Source: Tepidimonas ignava
GTDB lineage: Bacteria > Pseudomonadota > Gammaproteobacteria > Burkholderiales > Burkholderiaceae_C
Assembly: GCF_004342625.1 (NCBI RefSeq)
Contig: NZ_SMAH01000007.1
Span: 1-64,000, forward strand
DNA: 64,000 nt
Direction of reading: 5' to 3'
The notes under the pieces were generated by a model that saw only the letters and a list, made by a program, of their open reading frames with translations, ran no database searches and was not told the DNA's origin. Below, piece after piece: positions 19,209 through 28,951 of the stretch. The stretch's first letter is position 1; each line of letters opens with the position of its first letter. Made by a program: the position numbers and the translations under genes.

Positions 19209-20681
19209 CTATTTGCGCCAATACCCCGGGGTGAACAACACCAGCAGCGCCAGCATCTCCAGCCGGCCCATGAGCATGGCCAACGTGCACAGCCACAACT
19301 GCACCGGGGCCAGCCCCGCGTAGTTGCCGGCCGGCCCCACCTCACCCAGGCCGGGCCCCAGGTTGTTGACGCTGGCCACAACGGCCGACAGCGCCGTGTC
19401 GAACGGCATGTCGGTCAGCAACAGCGCCATCGTCAGCACGGCGATCGTGCCCCCGTACACCAGCATGAACGCCAGCACCGCGTACACCACCTGCGCATCC
19501 ACGGGCCGGCCGCCCAGCGTCACCGGGTTGACGATGCGCGGGTGGATGATGCGCGCCAGCTCGCGCCGCACCAGCTTCAGCAGGATCAGCAGCCGCACCA
19601 TCTTGATGCCGGCCCCGGTCGAGCCGGCGCTGGTGGCCACGCCCGACAGCAGCAGCATCCAGATGGGCGCAAACACCGGCCACTGCAGGTAGTCGGTGGT
19701 GGCGTAGCCGGTGGTGGAGGCGGCCGACACCACGTTGAACGCCGCCAGACGCAGCGCCTCGGACCACTGCGGCACGGCGCCCCGCTGCACCAACAACCAG
19801 GCGATGAACAGCACCGAACCCAGCATCAGCAGCCACGTGCCGCGCCACTCGGCGTCGCGCCAAATGCGCGCGGGGCTGCGCTTGACCAGCGCCGCAAAGT
19901 ACAGCGCAAAGCTGCCGCTGGCCACCAGCATGAACAGGGTGGCGGTCCACTCCAGCCGTGGCGAGTCGAAGTGCGCGAAGCTGGCGTCGTGCGACGACAT
20001 GCCCCCCAGGCTCATCGTCGTGAACATGTGGATCCAGGCGTCCAGCCACGACATCCCGCCCCAACGGTAGGCCAGCACGCACGCCAGCGAAATGCCGGCG
20101 TACACGCTCCACAGCCCTTTGGCGGTTTCCTCGATACGGGGCGTCAGGCGGGTGTCCTTCATCGGCCCGGTGGATTCGGCCCGCAGCAGTTGCCCGCCCA
20201 CCCCCAGCATCGGCAAAATGGCCACCGCCAGCACCAAAATGCCCATGCCGCCCAACCATTGCAGCAAGCCGCGCCAAAGGTTGATGGACGGCGGCAGCGC
20301 GTCCAGCCCCACCAACACCGTCGCGCCGGTGGTGGTCATCGCCGACACCGTCTCGAAGTACGCCTGGGTGAAGGTCAGGCTGCCGCCGTGGCGGTGGTAA
20401 AACAGCAGCAACGGCACGGTGGCAATGGCCGGCAGCACCGTCCAGGCCAGCGACACCAGCAGCATGCCGTCGCGCGGCTGCAAGTCGGGCTCGCGCCCCA
20501 CCATGCGCTGACCCGTCCACCACAACACCCCCCCTGCCGCAAAGGCACCCAGCAACGGGCCCCCCCACAGCTCGGCGGTGCCGTCGTTCATGCCCAGCGC
20601 CACGGCCAGGGGCACCAACATGGTCAGCGCAAAGACCATGACAATGACGCCAAAAATGGGCGCAATGCGGACAAACGGCAT
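19209..20681 (-). CDS. trkH: Trk potassium uptake membrane protein, first copy
   Basis: This 490-residue TrkH-family channel subunit has four pore loops carrying glycines: MTTTGATVLVG, TTMSLGGMSSHD, STTGYATTDYLQW and NNLGPGLGEVGPAGNY. It lies between trkA (15 bp upstream) and a second trkH (14 bp downstream), all leftward. The second pore loop reads SLGGM where the neighbour has GLAGF, so conductance or selectivity may differ. Many proteobacteria have TrkG and TrkH as separate loci; here two paralogues are adjacent with one TrkA. Confidence 0.94.
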   Translation of the reverse strand: MPFVRIAPIFGVIVMVFALTMLVPLAVALGMNDGTAELWGGPLLGAFAAGGVLWWTGQRMVGREPDLQPRDGMLLVSLAWTVLPAIATVPLLLFYHRHGGSLTFTQAYFETVSAMTTTGATVLVGLDALPPSINLWRGLLQWLGGMGILVLAVAILPMLGVGGQLLRAESTGPMKDTRLTPRIEETAKGLWSVYAGISLACVLAYRWGGMSWLDAWIHMFTTMSLGGMSSHDASFAHFDSPRLEWTATLFMLVASGSFALYFAALVKRSPARIWRDAEWRGTWLLMLGSVLFIAWLLVQRGAVPQWSEALRLAAFNVVSAASTTGYATTDYLQWPVFAPIWMLLLSGVATSAGSTGAGIKMVRLLILLKLVRRELARIIHPRIVNPVTLGGRPVDAQVVYAVLAFMLVYGGTIAVLTMALLLTDMPFDTALSAVVASVNNLGPGLGEVGPAGNYAGLAPVQLWLCTLAMLMGRLEMLALLVLFTPGYWRK

Positions 20682-20696
20682 GGCGTGCTTCGCCGG

Positions 20697-22088
20697 TCAG
20701 CCAAAAAACGTGGCGCCGACCTGGAACAGTTTTTCCACTTCGCGCACGAGGCGCTTGTTGGGAATGAAGATGATGATGTGGTCGTCGGCCTGGATCAAGG
20801 TGTCGTGGTGTGGCATCAGCACCTCGGCGTCGCGGCCCTCGCCGCGCACGATGGCGCCGATGCGCGCCCCGGCGGGCAGCTTGACCTCCTCGACCCGCCG
20901 CCCCACCAGGCGCGAGCTTTTGACGTCGCCACGGGCCACCCCCTCCAGCGCCTCGGCGGCGCCACGGCGCAGGCTGTGCACCGCCACCACGTCACCCCGG
21001 CGCACGTGCGCCAGCAGCTCGCCAATCACCGTTTGCGCCGGCGACACCGCGATGTCGATCGTGCTGCCCTGCATCATCTCGGCGTAGGCACGGCGGTTGA
21101 TGAGCGCCAGTACGCGCCGCGCGCCCAGCCGCTTGGCCAGCATCGCCGCCATGATGTTGTCCTCGTCGTCGCTGGTCAGCGACAGAAACAGGTCCATCTC
21201 GGCGACGTTTTCTTCTTCCAGCAGCGCCTCGTCGGTGCAGTCGCCGTGCAGCACCAGCGTGCTGGAGGGCAACTGGCTGGCCAAATACTCGCAGCGTTTG
21301 GCGCTGGCTTCGACGATTTTGACCTGGCACTGGCCGATCAGCGAGCGCGCCAGCCGCAAGCCCACCTTGCCGCCGCCGGCGATCATGACGCGTTGCACCG
21401 GCTTGTCGCGCGCGTGCAGCGCCGCCAACACCGCGCGGATCTGGTCGTTGGCCGCGAGGATGAACACCTCGTCGCCGGGCAGGATGCGGGTGCTGGCGCT
21501 GGGGGCCATCTCGGCGTCCAGCCGGTACAGCGCCACCACGCGCATGTCCACCTGCGGCACAAGCTGGCGGAACTCCCCGATCGTGTGACCCACCAGCGCG
21601 CTGCCGGCGGTGGCCCGCACCGCAATGAGGCACACGCGCCCCTCGGCGAACTCCAGCACCTGCAGCGCCTCGGGGTAGTCGATGAGTTGGTGGATGTAGC
21701 GCATCACCGACTCTTCCGGGCAGATGACGTGGTCCACCGCAAAGCCCGACTTGCCCAGCAGGTCGCTGCCCTCCTCGAACTCGGGCGAGCGCAGCCGCGC
21801 GATCGTCGTGGGCACGTGGAACACGTCGTGCGCCACCTTGCACACAACCAGGTTGGACTCATCCAGCGCCGCGCAGGCGATCAACATGTCGGCGTCTTTG
21901 GCGCCCGCCTCGGCCAGCACCGAGGGTTGGATGCCGTTGCCGACCACGCCGCGCAGGTCGAGCCGCTCCTCCAGCGCCCGCACACGCGCCGGGTCCTGAT
22001 CGATGACGGTGATGTCGTTTTGCTCGGAAACCAGGCTCTCGGCGACGCTTTCGCCCACGCGCCCGGCGCCGAAGATGATGATGTTCAT
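20697..22088 (-). CDS. trkA: Trk system peripheral NAD-binding regulator
   Basis: This 463-residue cytoplasmic gating protein has two RCK_N/RCK_C repeats. The first Rossmann motif is IIIFGAGRVGESVA at the N-terminus and the second is VMIAGGGKVGLRLA near residue 235. Each half ends in a TrkA_C ligand-binding domain. It binds NAD+/NADH or ATP/ADP and controls both TrkH paralogues encoded directly downstream. TAAGAT ends 9 nt before the ATG with no Shine-Dalgarno sequence, which fits a leaderless transcript. Confidence 0.96.
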   Translation of the reverse strand: MNIIIFGAGRVGESVAESLVSEQNDITVIDQDPARVRALEERLDLRGVVGNGIQPSVLAEAGAKDADMLIACAALDESNLVVCKVAHDVFHVPTTIARLRSPEFEEGSDLLGKSGFAVDHVICPEESVMRYIHQLIDYPEALQVLEFAEGRVCLIAVRATAGSALVGHTIGEFRQLVPQVDMRVVALYRLDAEMAPSASTRILPGDEVFILAANDQIRAVLAALHARDKPVQRVMIAGGGKVGLRLARSLIGQCQVKIVEASAKRCEYLASQLPSSTLVLHGDCTDEALLEEENVAEMDLFLSLTSDDEDNIMAAMLAKRLGARRVLALINRRAYAEMMQGSTIDIAVSPAQTVIGELLAHVRRGDVVAVHSLRRGAAEALEGVARGDVKSSRLVGRRVEEVKLPAGARIGAIVRGEGRDAEVLMPHHDTLIQADDHIIIFIPNKRLVREVEKLFQVGATFFG

Positions 22089-22097
22089 GGCGTGTGT

Positions 22098-22103
22098 ATC
22101 TTA
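22098..22103 (-). promoter_or_regulatory. -10 hexamer for trkA, leaderless type
   Basis: TAAGAT on the minus strand ends 9 nt before the trkA ATG. No ribosome binding site can fit between. Confidence 0.45.
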
Positions 22104-22132
22104 CGCCCGAACCCCGCGGGTCCCACCCGCCG

Positions 22133-22200
22133 CCCGGGCCGCGGCGCGACCCCGAACGACACGCGCCGGCGAGGCAGCGCCCGCTGCCCGGGCCGCGGCG
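22133..22200. repeat. pair of 14-bp direct repeats in the trkA-acd gap
   Basis: CCCGGGCCGCGGCG occurs at 22133-22146 and again at 22187-22200, 54 bp apart, in the 123-bp gap between trkA and the acyl-CoA dehydrogenase. The role is unknown and the sequence is extremely GC-rich. Confidence 0.5.
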
Positions 22201-22211
22201 GTTGGCCGCCG

Positions 22212-23339
22212 CTACAACGCCCGCTGGATCAGGATTTTTTGCACGTCGCTGGTGCCTTCGTAGATCTGGCACACGCGCACGTCGCGCCAGATGCGCTCGA
22301 CCGGGAAGTCGCGCACGTAGCCGTAGCCGCCCAGCGTCTGGATCGCCGTGGAGCAGACCCACTCGGCGGTCTCGCTGGCGATCAGCTTGGCCATCGCGGC
22401 CTCTTTCAGGCAGGGCTGCCCCGCGTCGCGCAGCGTCGCCGCGTGCCAGGTGAGCTGGCGCGCCGCTTCCAGCCGGGCCGCGGCTTCGGCCAGGCGAAAG
22501 CCCACCGCCTGGTGCTCAAAAATCGGTTGGCCAAAGCTCTCGCGCTGCTTGGCGTAGTCGATGGCCACCTCCAGCGCGCTGCGCGCCATGCCGATGCTTT
22601 GCGCCGCGATGCCGATGCGCCCGCCTTCCAGCGCCGACAGCGCGATTTTGTAGCCCTCGCCCTCCTGGCCGATGCGGTGTTCGGCGGGGATGCGGCAGGC
22701 CTCGAAGCGGATCTGAGCCGTGTCGCTGGAGTGCTGGCCACACTTGTCTTCCAGCCGCTCGACGATGTAGCCGGGCGTGTCGGTGGGCACGAGGAAGGCG
22801 CTCATGCCGCGCTTGCCCGCCGTCTTGTCGGTCACGGCGATCACGATGGCCACCTGGCCGTTGCGGCCGCTGGTGATGAACTGCTTGACGCCGTCGAGCA
22901 CGTAGCTGTCGCCGTCGCGCCGCGCGGTGGTGCGCAGCGCCGCCGCGTCGGAGCCGACGTGCGGCTCGGTGAGGCAAAACGCGCCCAGCAGCTCGCCGCG
23001 CGCGAGCGGCACCAGCCAGCGTTGCTTTTGCGCCTCGGTGCCGTAGCGCAGCAGGATCGCGCACACCGGGCAGTTGTTGACGCTGATGGCGGTGCTGGTG
23101 CCGCCGTCGCCCGCGGCGATCTCCTCCAGCACCAACGCCAGGCTCAGGTAGTCCAGCCCGGCCCCGCCGTACTCGGTGGGCACGCACACGCCGTAGCAGC
23201 CCAGCTCCGCCAGGCCGCGGTGCGCCTCGCGCGGAAAGGTGTGGTCGCGGTCCCACTGCGCGGCGTGGGGCCACAGCCGCTCGCGCGCAAACGCGCGCAC
23301 GGCGTCGCGGATCATCTGCTGTTCGTCGGTCAGGATCAT
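22212..23339 (-). CDS. acyl-CoA dehydrogenase
   Basis: This 375-residue FAD-dependent dehydrogenase begins MILTDEQQMIRDAVR. It has the flavin-contacting block AFCLTEPHVGSDAAAL and a C-terminal YEGTSDVQK with the catalytic glutamate in the position used by short- and medium-chain enzymes. It is the last gene of the unit liuR-liuA-can-aceK-thiolase-acd, 14 bp after the thiolase. The substrate could be a short straight-chain or branched acyl-CoA; sequence alone does not settle it. Confidence 0.92.
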   Translation of the reverse strand: MILTDEQQMIRDAVRAFARERLWPHAAQWDRDHTFPREAHRGLAELGCYGVCVPTEYGGAGLDYLSLALVLEEIAAGDGGTSTAISVNNCPVCAILLRYGTEAQKQRWLVPLARGELLGAFCLTEPHVGSDAAALRTTARRDGDSYVLDGVKQFITSGRNGQVAIVIAVTDKTAGKRGMSAFLVPTDTPGYIVERLEDKCGQHSSDTAQIRFEACRIPAEHRIGQEGEGYKIALSALEGGRIGIAAQSIGMARSALEVAIDYAKQRESFGQPIFEHQAVGFRLAEAAARLEAARQLTWHAATLRDAGQPCLKEAAMAKLIASETAEWVCSTAIQTLGGYGYVRDFPVERIWRDVRVCQIYEGTSDVQKILIQRAL

Positions 23340-23353
23340 GGACGCCCCGGGCC

Positions 23354-24544
23354 TCAGAGCAGCTCCAGCGCGATGGCCGTGCCCTCGCCGCCGCCGATGC
23401 ACAACGTGGCCACACCGCGCTTGAGACCACGCGCCTGCAGCGCGTGGATGAGCGTGACCATGATGCGCGCGCCGCTGGCGCCGATCGGGTGCCCCAGCGC
23501 GCAGGCGCCGCCGTTGACGTTGACGATGTCGTGGCCGATGCCCAGCTCCGTCATCAGCGCCATCGGCACCACGGCGAAGGCTTCGTTGACCTCCCACAGC
23601 TGCACATCGGCCACCTGCCAGCCGATCTGCGCCAACAGCTTGCGCGTGGCCCCCACCGGCGCGGTGGTGAACCAATTGGGTTCCTGGGCATGCGTGGCGT
23701 GGCCGACGATGCGCGCCAGCGGCCGGCAGCCCAGCTTGGCGGCGGTGGAGGCGCGCATCAGCACCAGCGCCGCGGCACCGTCGTTGATCGACGAGCTGGA
23801 CGCGGCGGTGATGGTGCCGTCCTTTTTGAACGCGGGCTTGAGCTGCGGGATTTTGTCCAGCTTGATTTTGCCGGGACCCTCGTCGGTGGCCACGACGCGC
23901 TCGCCGCTGCGGTCTTTGACGGTGACCGGTGTGATTTCGGTGGCGAAGCTGCCGTCGGCCACGGCACGCTGGGCGCGCTTGACGCTCTCAGTGGCAAAAG
24001 CGTCCTGCTGCTCACGGGTGAACTGGTACTTGGCGGCGCAGTCCTCGCCAAAGGTGCCCATGCTGCGGCCGGGTTCGTAGGCGTCTTCCAGTCCGTCGAG
24101 CATCATGTGGTCGTAGACGCGGTCGTGCCCCATGCGGTAGCCACCGCGGCCCTTGAGCAGCAGGTACGGCGCGTTGGTCATGCTCTCCATGCCGCCGGCG
24201 ACCATGACCTGCGCGCTGCCGGCCACCAGCATGTCGTGCGCCAGCATGGCGGCCTTCATGCCCGAGCCGCACATCTTGGACAGCGTGACCGCACCGGCGC
24301 TCTTGGGCAGACCGGCCTTGAGGGCGGCCTGGCGCGCCGGCGCCTGGCCTTGGCCCGCCATCAGGCAGTTGCCCATCAGCACTTCGTCCACCTGCTCGGG
24401 CGCGAGGCCGGCGCGCTCGATGGCGGCCCGAATCGCCGCGGCCCCCAGATCATGCGCGGCCAGGGCCGCAAAGTCGCCCTGGAAGCTGCCCATGGGGGTG
24501 CGGGCGGCGCCAACGATGACGATGGGATCGGTGGTGGTGCTCAT
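23354..24544 (-). CDS. acetyl-CoA acetyltransferase (thiolase)
   Basis: This 396-residue thiolase has the nucleophilic cysteine in KMCGSGMKA near residue 92, a His in [11 protein letters not shown] (VNEAF block), and the C-terminal cysteine in [13 protein letters not shown]. It joins or splits acetoacetyl-CoA and acetyl-CoA, which would use the acetoacetate made by HMG-CoA lyase after activation. The ATG overlaps the aceK stop by 4 bp, so the genes are translationally coupled. The [12 protein letters not shown] segment fits a biosynthetic/degradative acetoacetyl-CoA thiolase. Confidence 0.94.
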   Translation of the reverse strand: MSTTTDPIVIVGAARTPMGSFQGDFAALAAHDLGAAAIRAAIERAGLAPEQVDEVLMGNCLMAGQGQAPARQAALKAGLPKSAGAVTLSKMCGSGMKAAMLAHDMLVAGSAQVMVAGGMESMTNAPYLLLKGRGGYRMGHDRVYDHMMLDGLEDAYEPGRSMGTFGEDCAAKYQFTREQQDAFATESVKRAQRAVADGSFATEITPVTVKDRSGERVVATDEGPGKIKLDKIPQLKPAFKKDGTITAASSSSINDGAAALVLMRASTAAKLGCRPLARIVGHATHAQEPNWFTTAPVGATRKLLAQIGWQVADVQLWEVNEAFAVVPMALMTELGIGHDIVNVNGGACALGHPIGASGARIMVTLIHALQARGLKRGVATLCIGGGEGTAIALELL

Positions 24545-26475
24545 GCGGTCACTCCTTCAGCGGATGAAAAGGTGGACGAAGCCGCCACCAGCGCCGCGCC
24601 ATCCAGCGGCGGCGGCTCTGGCGCGGCGGCGCGGGCGGCCGATTCGGCGGTGGGGCTCAGCGCCACCGCTCGGCGCTTGGAAAAGCGGCGCGACTGCTCG
24701 TAGGGGAAGATGTCGTGCACGTGCCCCGCGCGCAGGCGCTGCTGGTGCGCCAGCCAGAATTCGACGTCGAGCAAGTCGGCGTGGTGGCGCATAAAAATCT
24801 CGCGCACCAGCGGGTTGGAAAGCAAAAACGGCCCGAACGTCTCCGGAAACACATCGTGCGGGCCAACGCTGTACCACACCTCGCCGCTGAGCTCATCGTC
24901 CTCGTTGCGCGGTGGCGGCACGCGCCGAAAGTTGCAGTCGGTGATGTATTCGATTTCGTCGTAGTCGTAAAACACCACCTTGCCGTGGCGCGTGATGCCA
25001 AAGTTCTTCCACAGCATGTCGCCCGGGAAGATGTTGGCCGCCACCAGATCCTTGATGGCGTTGCCGTATTCGATGACGGCGTGCTCGAGCTGCTGGCGCG
25101 CGCGCTGGTCGTCGGGGTTGGCCTGCAGCGCGTCGAAGCACTCTTGCAGGTAGATGTTGAGCGGGATCATGCGCCGCTCGATGTAGACGTGCTTGAGCAC
25201 CACTTCGACGTTGCCGTCGCCGTTGCGGTCGCCGATTTCGATTTGGCTGGGGGCCTCGCGCAGGATTTCTTCGATCAGCTCGTCGGTGAAGCGCGCGCGC
25301 GGAAACCCCACCTCGGAAAACTCCAGCGTGTCGGCCATGCGGCCGGCACGGTCGTGCTGCTTGACGAGCTGGTATTTGGCGCGCACCTGCTCGGGCGTGA
25401 TGTCTTTTTGCGGCGGGAAGCGGTCCTTGATGACCTTGAACACGAACGGAAAGCTCGGCAGGTCGAACACCAGCATCACCATGCCCTTGATGCCGGGTGC
25501 GATGCGGAACTTGTCCGTGCTGTGCCGCATGTGGTAGAGAAAGTCGCGGTAAAAGAGCGTCTTGCCCTGCTTGGCCAAGCCCAGCGCGTTGTAAAACTCG
25601 GCGCGCGGCTTGCGCGGCATCATGCTGCGCAAAAACTGCACGTAGGCGCTGGGCACCTCCATGTCGACCATGAAGTACGCGCGCGCAAAGCTGAACAGCA
25701 TCAGCAGGTCGTCTTCGCCGTGCAGCAACGCGTCGATGACCAACTGGCCGTGCGCGTTGTGCAGGATGGGCAGCGCAAACGGCACTTCCTGAAACCCGTT
25801 GATCAGCTTGCCCACCGCGTACGCGCCTTTGTTGCGGTAAAAGAGGCTGTCGAGCACCTGGATTTGGAAGTTGGGGCGCAGCCGGCTGTGGTCGAACAGC
25901 GGCAGCAGCGCGTCGTGCACGTCGGCCACGTCGCGCGCCAAATCCTCAAACGGCACGCGCAGGCCAAAGTCCTGCACCATGCGCTGCAGCGTCGGCTGCA
26001 GCTCCTCCAGCGTTTGCGGGTAGTAGCAACGGTAGGTGGTGTGGCTGCTCGGGTCTTCGGGTTCGATGTACTCCGTGCTGATCGCGGGGCGCACGAAGAT
26101 GAAGTCGTTTTGGAAGTAGCTGCGGTGCAGGATTTTGGTCGTGACCGAGTTGAAAAACGTCTCGGCCAGCTCGGGCTGGCGGTGGTCCACCAGCATGCCG
26201 ATGTACAGCAGCTTGGCCTGTTGCCACACCTCCATCGGCTGCTGCGAGGCCTGGAACTCGCGCTCCAGCCGCGTCACACACTCCTTGACGCGCAGGTCGT
26301 AAAACTCGATGCGCTCGCGCTGCGCCCGTTGCTGCCCGGCCCAATCGGCGGTTTCGAAACGGTGCTTGGCACGCGCCGACTCGGCCCGAAACAGGCGGTA
26401 GTGGCGGTTGAAGCCGTCGATCATCGCGCGGGCGATGCCCCAGGCGACGTTGGAGTCGATGCGTTGCAGCAGCAT
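24541..26475 (-). CDS. aceK: isocitrate dehydrogenase kinase/phosphatase
   Basis: This 644-residue bifunctional enzyme phosphorylates and dephosphorylates isocitrate dehydrogenase, setting the split between the TCA cycle and the glyoxylate shunt. Family blocks are visible throughout: [43 protein letters not shown] with the kinase ATP site, [16 protein letters not shown], and [19 protein letters not shown]. The C-terminal ~45 residues are Ala/Ser-rich and look dispensable. The position is unusual: aceK normally follows aceA/aceB, but here it lies between carbonic anhydrase (16 bp gap) and thiolase in the liuA unit. Confidence 0.96.
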   Translation of the reverse strand: MLLQRIDSNVAWGIARAMIDGFNRHYRLFRAESARAKHRFETADWAGQQRAQRERIEFYDLRVKECVTRLEREFQASQQPMEVWQQAKLLYIGMLVDHRQPELAETFFNSVTTKILHRSYFQNDFIFVRPAISTEYIEPEDPSSHTTYRCYYPQTLEELQPTLQRMVQDFGLRVPFEDLARDVADVHDALLPLFDHSRLRPNFQIQVLDSLFYRNKGAYAVGKLINGFQEVPFALPILHNAHGQLVIDALLHGEDDLLMLFSFARAYFMVDMEVPSAYVQFLRSMMPRKPRAEFYNALGLAKQGKTLFYRDFLYHMRHSTDKFRIAPGIKGMVMLVFDLPSFPFVFKVIKDRFPPQKDITPEQVRAKYQLVKQHDRAGRMADTLEFSEVGFPRARFTDELIEEILREAPSQIEIGDRNGDGNVEVVLKHVYIERRMIPLNIYLQECFDALQANPDDQRARQQLEHAVIEYGNAIKDLVAANIFPGDMLWKNFGITRHGKVVFYDYDEIEYITDCNFRRVPPPRNEDDELSGEVWYSVGPHDVFPETFGPFLLSNPLVREIFMRHHADLLDVEFWLAHQQRLRAGHVHDIFPYEQSRRFSKRRAVALSPTAESAARAAAPEPPPLDGAALVAASSTFSSAEGVTA

Positions 26476-26491
26476 GGTGCAGACCTTTGCC

Positions 26492-27166
26492 TCAGGCGGC
26501 GGGGCGGTCGTGCGCCCCCTGGCGCCGTTGCCGCACCGCCGCACAGGCCGCAGCATAACCCGCCTCGACGTCGCCGCCCAACCCGATCGACACCCCCAGG
26601 TCCTGCAGCAGACCGTCGCGCAAACCGTACACCCAGCCATGCACGGTGACCGCCTGCCCGCGCGCCCAGGCGTCTTGCAGCACCGTCGATTGCGCCACGT
26701 GACGCACCTGCTCGATGACGTTGAGCTCGCACAGGGCGTCCAGACGCGCGTCGTGCGCCATCGCCTGCAGCGTGTCGGCATGGCGCTCGGCGACGTCACG
26801 CACGTGACGCAGCCAGTTGTCGGCCAGCCCCACCCGCTGGCCCAGCAGCGCCGCTTGCACACCGCCGCAGCCGTAATGCCCCACGACCATCACGTGCTCA
26901 ACCCGCAACACGTCGACCGCGTACTGCACGGCCGACAGGCAATTGAGGTCGGAGGGCACCACGACGTTGGCCACGTTGCGGTGCACGAACACCTCGCCCG
27001 GCTCCAGGCCGGTGATCTGGTTGGCCGGCACACGGCTGTCGGAGCAGCCGATCCACATGTAGCGCGGCGACTGCTGGCGCGCCAGCTCGGCAAAAAAGCC
27101 GGGGCGCTCGGCCTGGATGCGCTCGGCCCAGGCGCGGTTGCGCTGCAGCAGCACGCGCCACGGCAT
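26492..27166 (-). CDS. can: beta-class carbonic anhydrase
   Basis: This 224-residue enzyme interconverts CO2 and bicarbonate. Zinc ligands are visible in [14 protein letters not shown] (Cys, with the Asp-Arg dyad) and [14 protein letters not shown] (His, Cys). The length and motifs match the E. coli Can type. The start codon overlaps the liuA stop (TGATG), so it is translated from the liuA mRNA. Bicarbonate is the co-substrate of the LiuBD carboxylase, which gives a metabolic reason for the linkage; this link is inference. Confidence 0.95.
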   Translation of the reverse strand: MPWRVLLQRNRAWAERIQAERPGFFAELARQQSPRYMWIGCSDSRVPANQITGLEPGEVFVHRNVANVVVPSDLNCLSAVQYAVDVLRVEHVMVVGHYGCGGVQAALLGQRVGLADNWLRHVRDVAERHADTLQAMAHDARLDALCELNVIEQVRHVAQSTVLQDAWARGQAVTVHGWVYGLRDGLLQDLGVSIGLGGDVEAGYAAACAAVRQRRQGAHDRPAA

Positions 27167-28347
27167 CAGGCGGTCTCCGCAAACAGCTCGCGGCCAATCA
27201 GCATGCGGCGGATTTCGCTGGTGCCGGCGCCGATTTCGTACAGCTTGGCGTCGCGCCACAGGCGCCCCAGCGGGTAGTCGTTGATGTAGCCGTTGCCGCC
27301 GAAGATCTGGATGCCGTCGCCCGCCATCTTGGTGGCCTGCTCGGCGCACCACAGGATGACGCTGGCGCAGTCCTTGCGCACCTGGCGCACGTGCGCCGCG
27401 CCCAGCCGGTCCAGGTTTTTGCCCACGGTGTACAGAAACGAGCGCGCCGCCTGCAGCGTGGTGTACATGTCGGCCACCTTGCCCTGGATGAGCTGGAACT
27501 CGCCGATGCTCTGGCCGAACTGCTTGCGCTCGTGGATGTAGGGGATGACGTTGTCCATCACCGCCTGCATGATGCCCACGGGCCCGGCGGCCAGCACCGC
27601 GCGCTCGTAGTCCAGACCGCTCATCAGCACCTTGACGCCGTTGTTGAGGCCGCCCAGGATGTTGTCGGCCGGCACTTCCACGTTGTGGAACACCAACTCG
27701 CCCGTGTGGCTGCCGCGCATGCCCAGTTTGTCAAGCTTTTGCGCCACCGAAAAGCCCTTCATGCCCTTTTCGATGATGAAGGCGGTGATGCCGCGTGCGC
27801 CCAGCTCCGGCTCGGTCTTGGCGTAGACCACCAGCGTGTCGGCGTCGGGGCCGTTGGTGATCCACATCTTGCTGCCGTTGAGCAGGTAGTAGCCGCCCTT
27901 GTCCTCGGCGCGCAGCTTCATGCTGACGACGTCGGAGCCGGCGCCCGGCTCGCTCATGGCCAGCGCGCCGACGTGCTCGCCGCTGATGAGCTTGGGCAGG
28001 TACTTGCGCTTTTGCGCTTCGGTGCCGTTGCGGCGAATCTGGTTGACGCACAGGTTGGAGTGCGCGCCGTACGACAGGCCCACCGAGGCGCTGGCGCGGC
28101 TGATTTCCTCCATCGCGATCATGTGCGCCAGGTAGCCCATGGCCGCGCCGCCGTACTCCTCCTCGACGGTGATGCCCAGCACGCCCAGCTCGCCCAGCTT
28201 GGGCCACAGGTCCATCGGGAACTGGTCGGTGCGGTCGATCTCGGCCGCGCGCGGGGCAATTTCGGCCTGCGCAAAGGCGCGCACCGCGTCGCGCAGCGCG
28301 TCGATGTCGTCACCAAGCTGGAAGTCGAGGCCGGGCAGATGGGTCAT
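27166..28347 (-). CDS. liuA: isovaleryl-CoA dehydrogenase
   Basis: This 393-residue FAD enzyme oxidises isovaleryl-CoA to 3-methylcrotonyl-CoA. It has [15 protein letters not shown] at the flavin site and the segment [13 protein letters not shown], whose glutamate is the catalytic base in isovaleryl-CoA dehydrogenases. The usual C-terminal YEGT glutamate is replaced by [12 protein letters not shown], as in this subfamily. GGAG lies upstream of the ATG. A perfect 22-bp palindrome (28405-28426) lies 58-79 bp upstream, directly after liuR, and is the obvious LiuR operator. Confidence 0.96.
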   Translation of the reverse strand: MTHLPGLDFQLGDDIDALRDAVRAFAQAEIAPRAAEIDRTDQFPMDLWPKLGELGVLGITVEEEYGGAAMGYLAHMIAMEEISRASASVGLSYGAHSNLCVNQIRRNGTEAQKRKYLPKLISGEHVGALAMSEPGAGSDVVSMKLRAEDKGGYYLLNGSKMWITNGPDADTLVVYAKTEPELGARGITAFIIEKGMKGFSVAQKLDKLGMRGSHTGELVFHNVEVPADNILGGLNNGVKVLMSGLDYERAVLAAGPVGIMQAVMDNVIPYIHERKQFGQSIGEFQLIQGKVADMYTTLQAARSFLYTVGKNLDRLGAAHVRQVRKDCASVILWCAEQATKMAGDGIQIFGGNGYINDYPLGRLWRDAKLYEIGAGTSEIRRMLIGRELFAETA

Positions 28348-28404
28348 GGGGGGTCTCCGTGGGTGGGTTGGCCGGGGCGCCGACGGCGGCGGGCGCCCCC
28401 TTCA

Positions 28405-28426
28405 TTGACGTTTACGTAAACGTCAA
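28405..28426. promoter_or_regulatory. LiuR operator before liuA (22-bp perfect palindrome)
   Basis: The half-site TTGACGTTTAC is followed directly by its inverted copy GTAAACGTCAA. The core TTTACGTAAA agrees with the known proteobacterial LiuR motif. It lies between the liuR stop and liuA. Confidence 0.85.
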
Positions 28427-28852
28427 TTATGCCGCCTTTTCGCGCCCGCTGGCCTCGCCTTCGCCCAGCTTGGCCAGCAGCGCACGCGCTTCTTTTTCGT
28501 GAGCTTTGATTTCGTCCAGCGTGGCTTGCAGGTCGGCCATCTGGTCTTCGATCTGGCGCCGGTGCACCGCCAGCACCTGCAAAAATTTGCGCAACTGCGG
28601 CCCGGTGTCGCGCGGGCTGTCGTACATGTCGATCAGCTCCTTGGCCTCAGACAGGCTCAGACCCAACCGCTTGGCGCGCAGCACGAGCTTGAGGCGTGTG
28701 CGATCCCGCGCCGAGTACACGCGGCTGCGCCCACCCGGCCCCGCACGGCGGGGCTGCAGCAGGCCCATGTCTTCGTAAAAACGGATGGCGCGGGTGGTGA
28801 GGTCGAATTCACGCGCCAAGTCGCCGATGGTGTAGGTGGTGCTTTTGCTCAT
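28427..28852 (-). CDS. liuR: MerR-family regulator of leucine degradation
   Basis: This 141-residue MerR protein has an N-terminal winged helix (YTIGDLAREFDLTTRAIRFYEDMGLLQP), an R-x-Y-S-x-R-D stretch, and a C-terminal coiled coil rich in Gln, Asp and Lys. There is no effector-binding cysteine cluster. LiuR proteins repress branched-chain amino acid degradation genes. It is the first gene of the liuA unit and has its own 20-bp palindrome (28883-28902) about 31 bp upstream, so autoregulation is expected. Confidence 0.93.
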   Translation of the reverse strand: MSKSTTYTIGDLAREFDLTTRAIRFYEDMGLLQPRRAGPGGRSRVYSARDRTRLKLVLRAKRLGLSLSEAKELIDMYDSPRDTGPQLRKFLQVLAVHRRQIEDQMADLQATLDEIKAHEKEARALLAKLGEGEASGREKAA

Positions 28853-28882
28853 GGTGGACAGCCGATCCGCGCCCTACAGCGT

Positions 28883-28902
28883 TGACGTTGACGTCAACGT
28901 CA
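28883..28902. promoter_or_regulatory. LiuR autoregulatory operator (20-bp perfect palindrome)
   Basis: TGACGTTGAC is followed directly by its inverted copy GTCAACGTCA. It resembles the palindrome before liuA (same outer TGACGTT arms) but has a GACGTC centre. It lies between liuR and the divergent UbiA-like gene and could affect both. Confidence 0.75.
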
Positions 28903-28937
28903 GATGCCGCGCATGATACGCGCCAGCGCCCCTGCCG

Positions 28938-28943
28938 TATAGT
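28938..28943 (+). promoter_or_regulatory. -10 hexamer for the UbiA-like gene, leaderless type
   Basis: TATAGT ends 8 nt before the ATG at 28952. An ATG at 28946 would lie upstream of the expected transcription start. Confidence 0.45.
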
Positions 28944-28951
28944 GCATGGAC

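Noticed and set aside
28374-28399. Hairpin GGGGCGCC/GGCGCCCC between liuR and liuA as a terminator or riboswitch
   Set aside because: There is an 8-bp stem but no T-tract, and the sequence is only a GC-rich inverted repeat in a GC-rich genome; no riboswitch core is visible.
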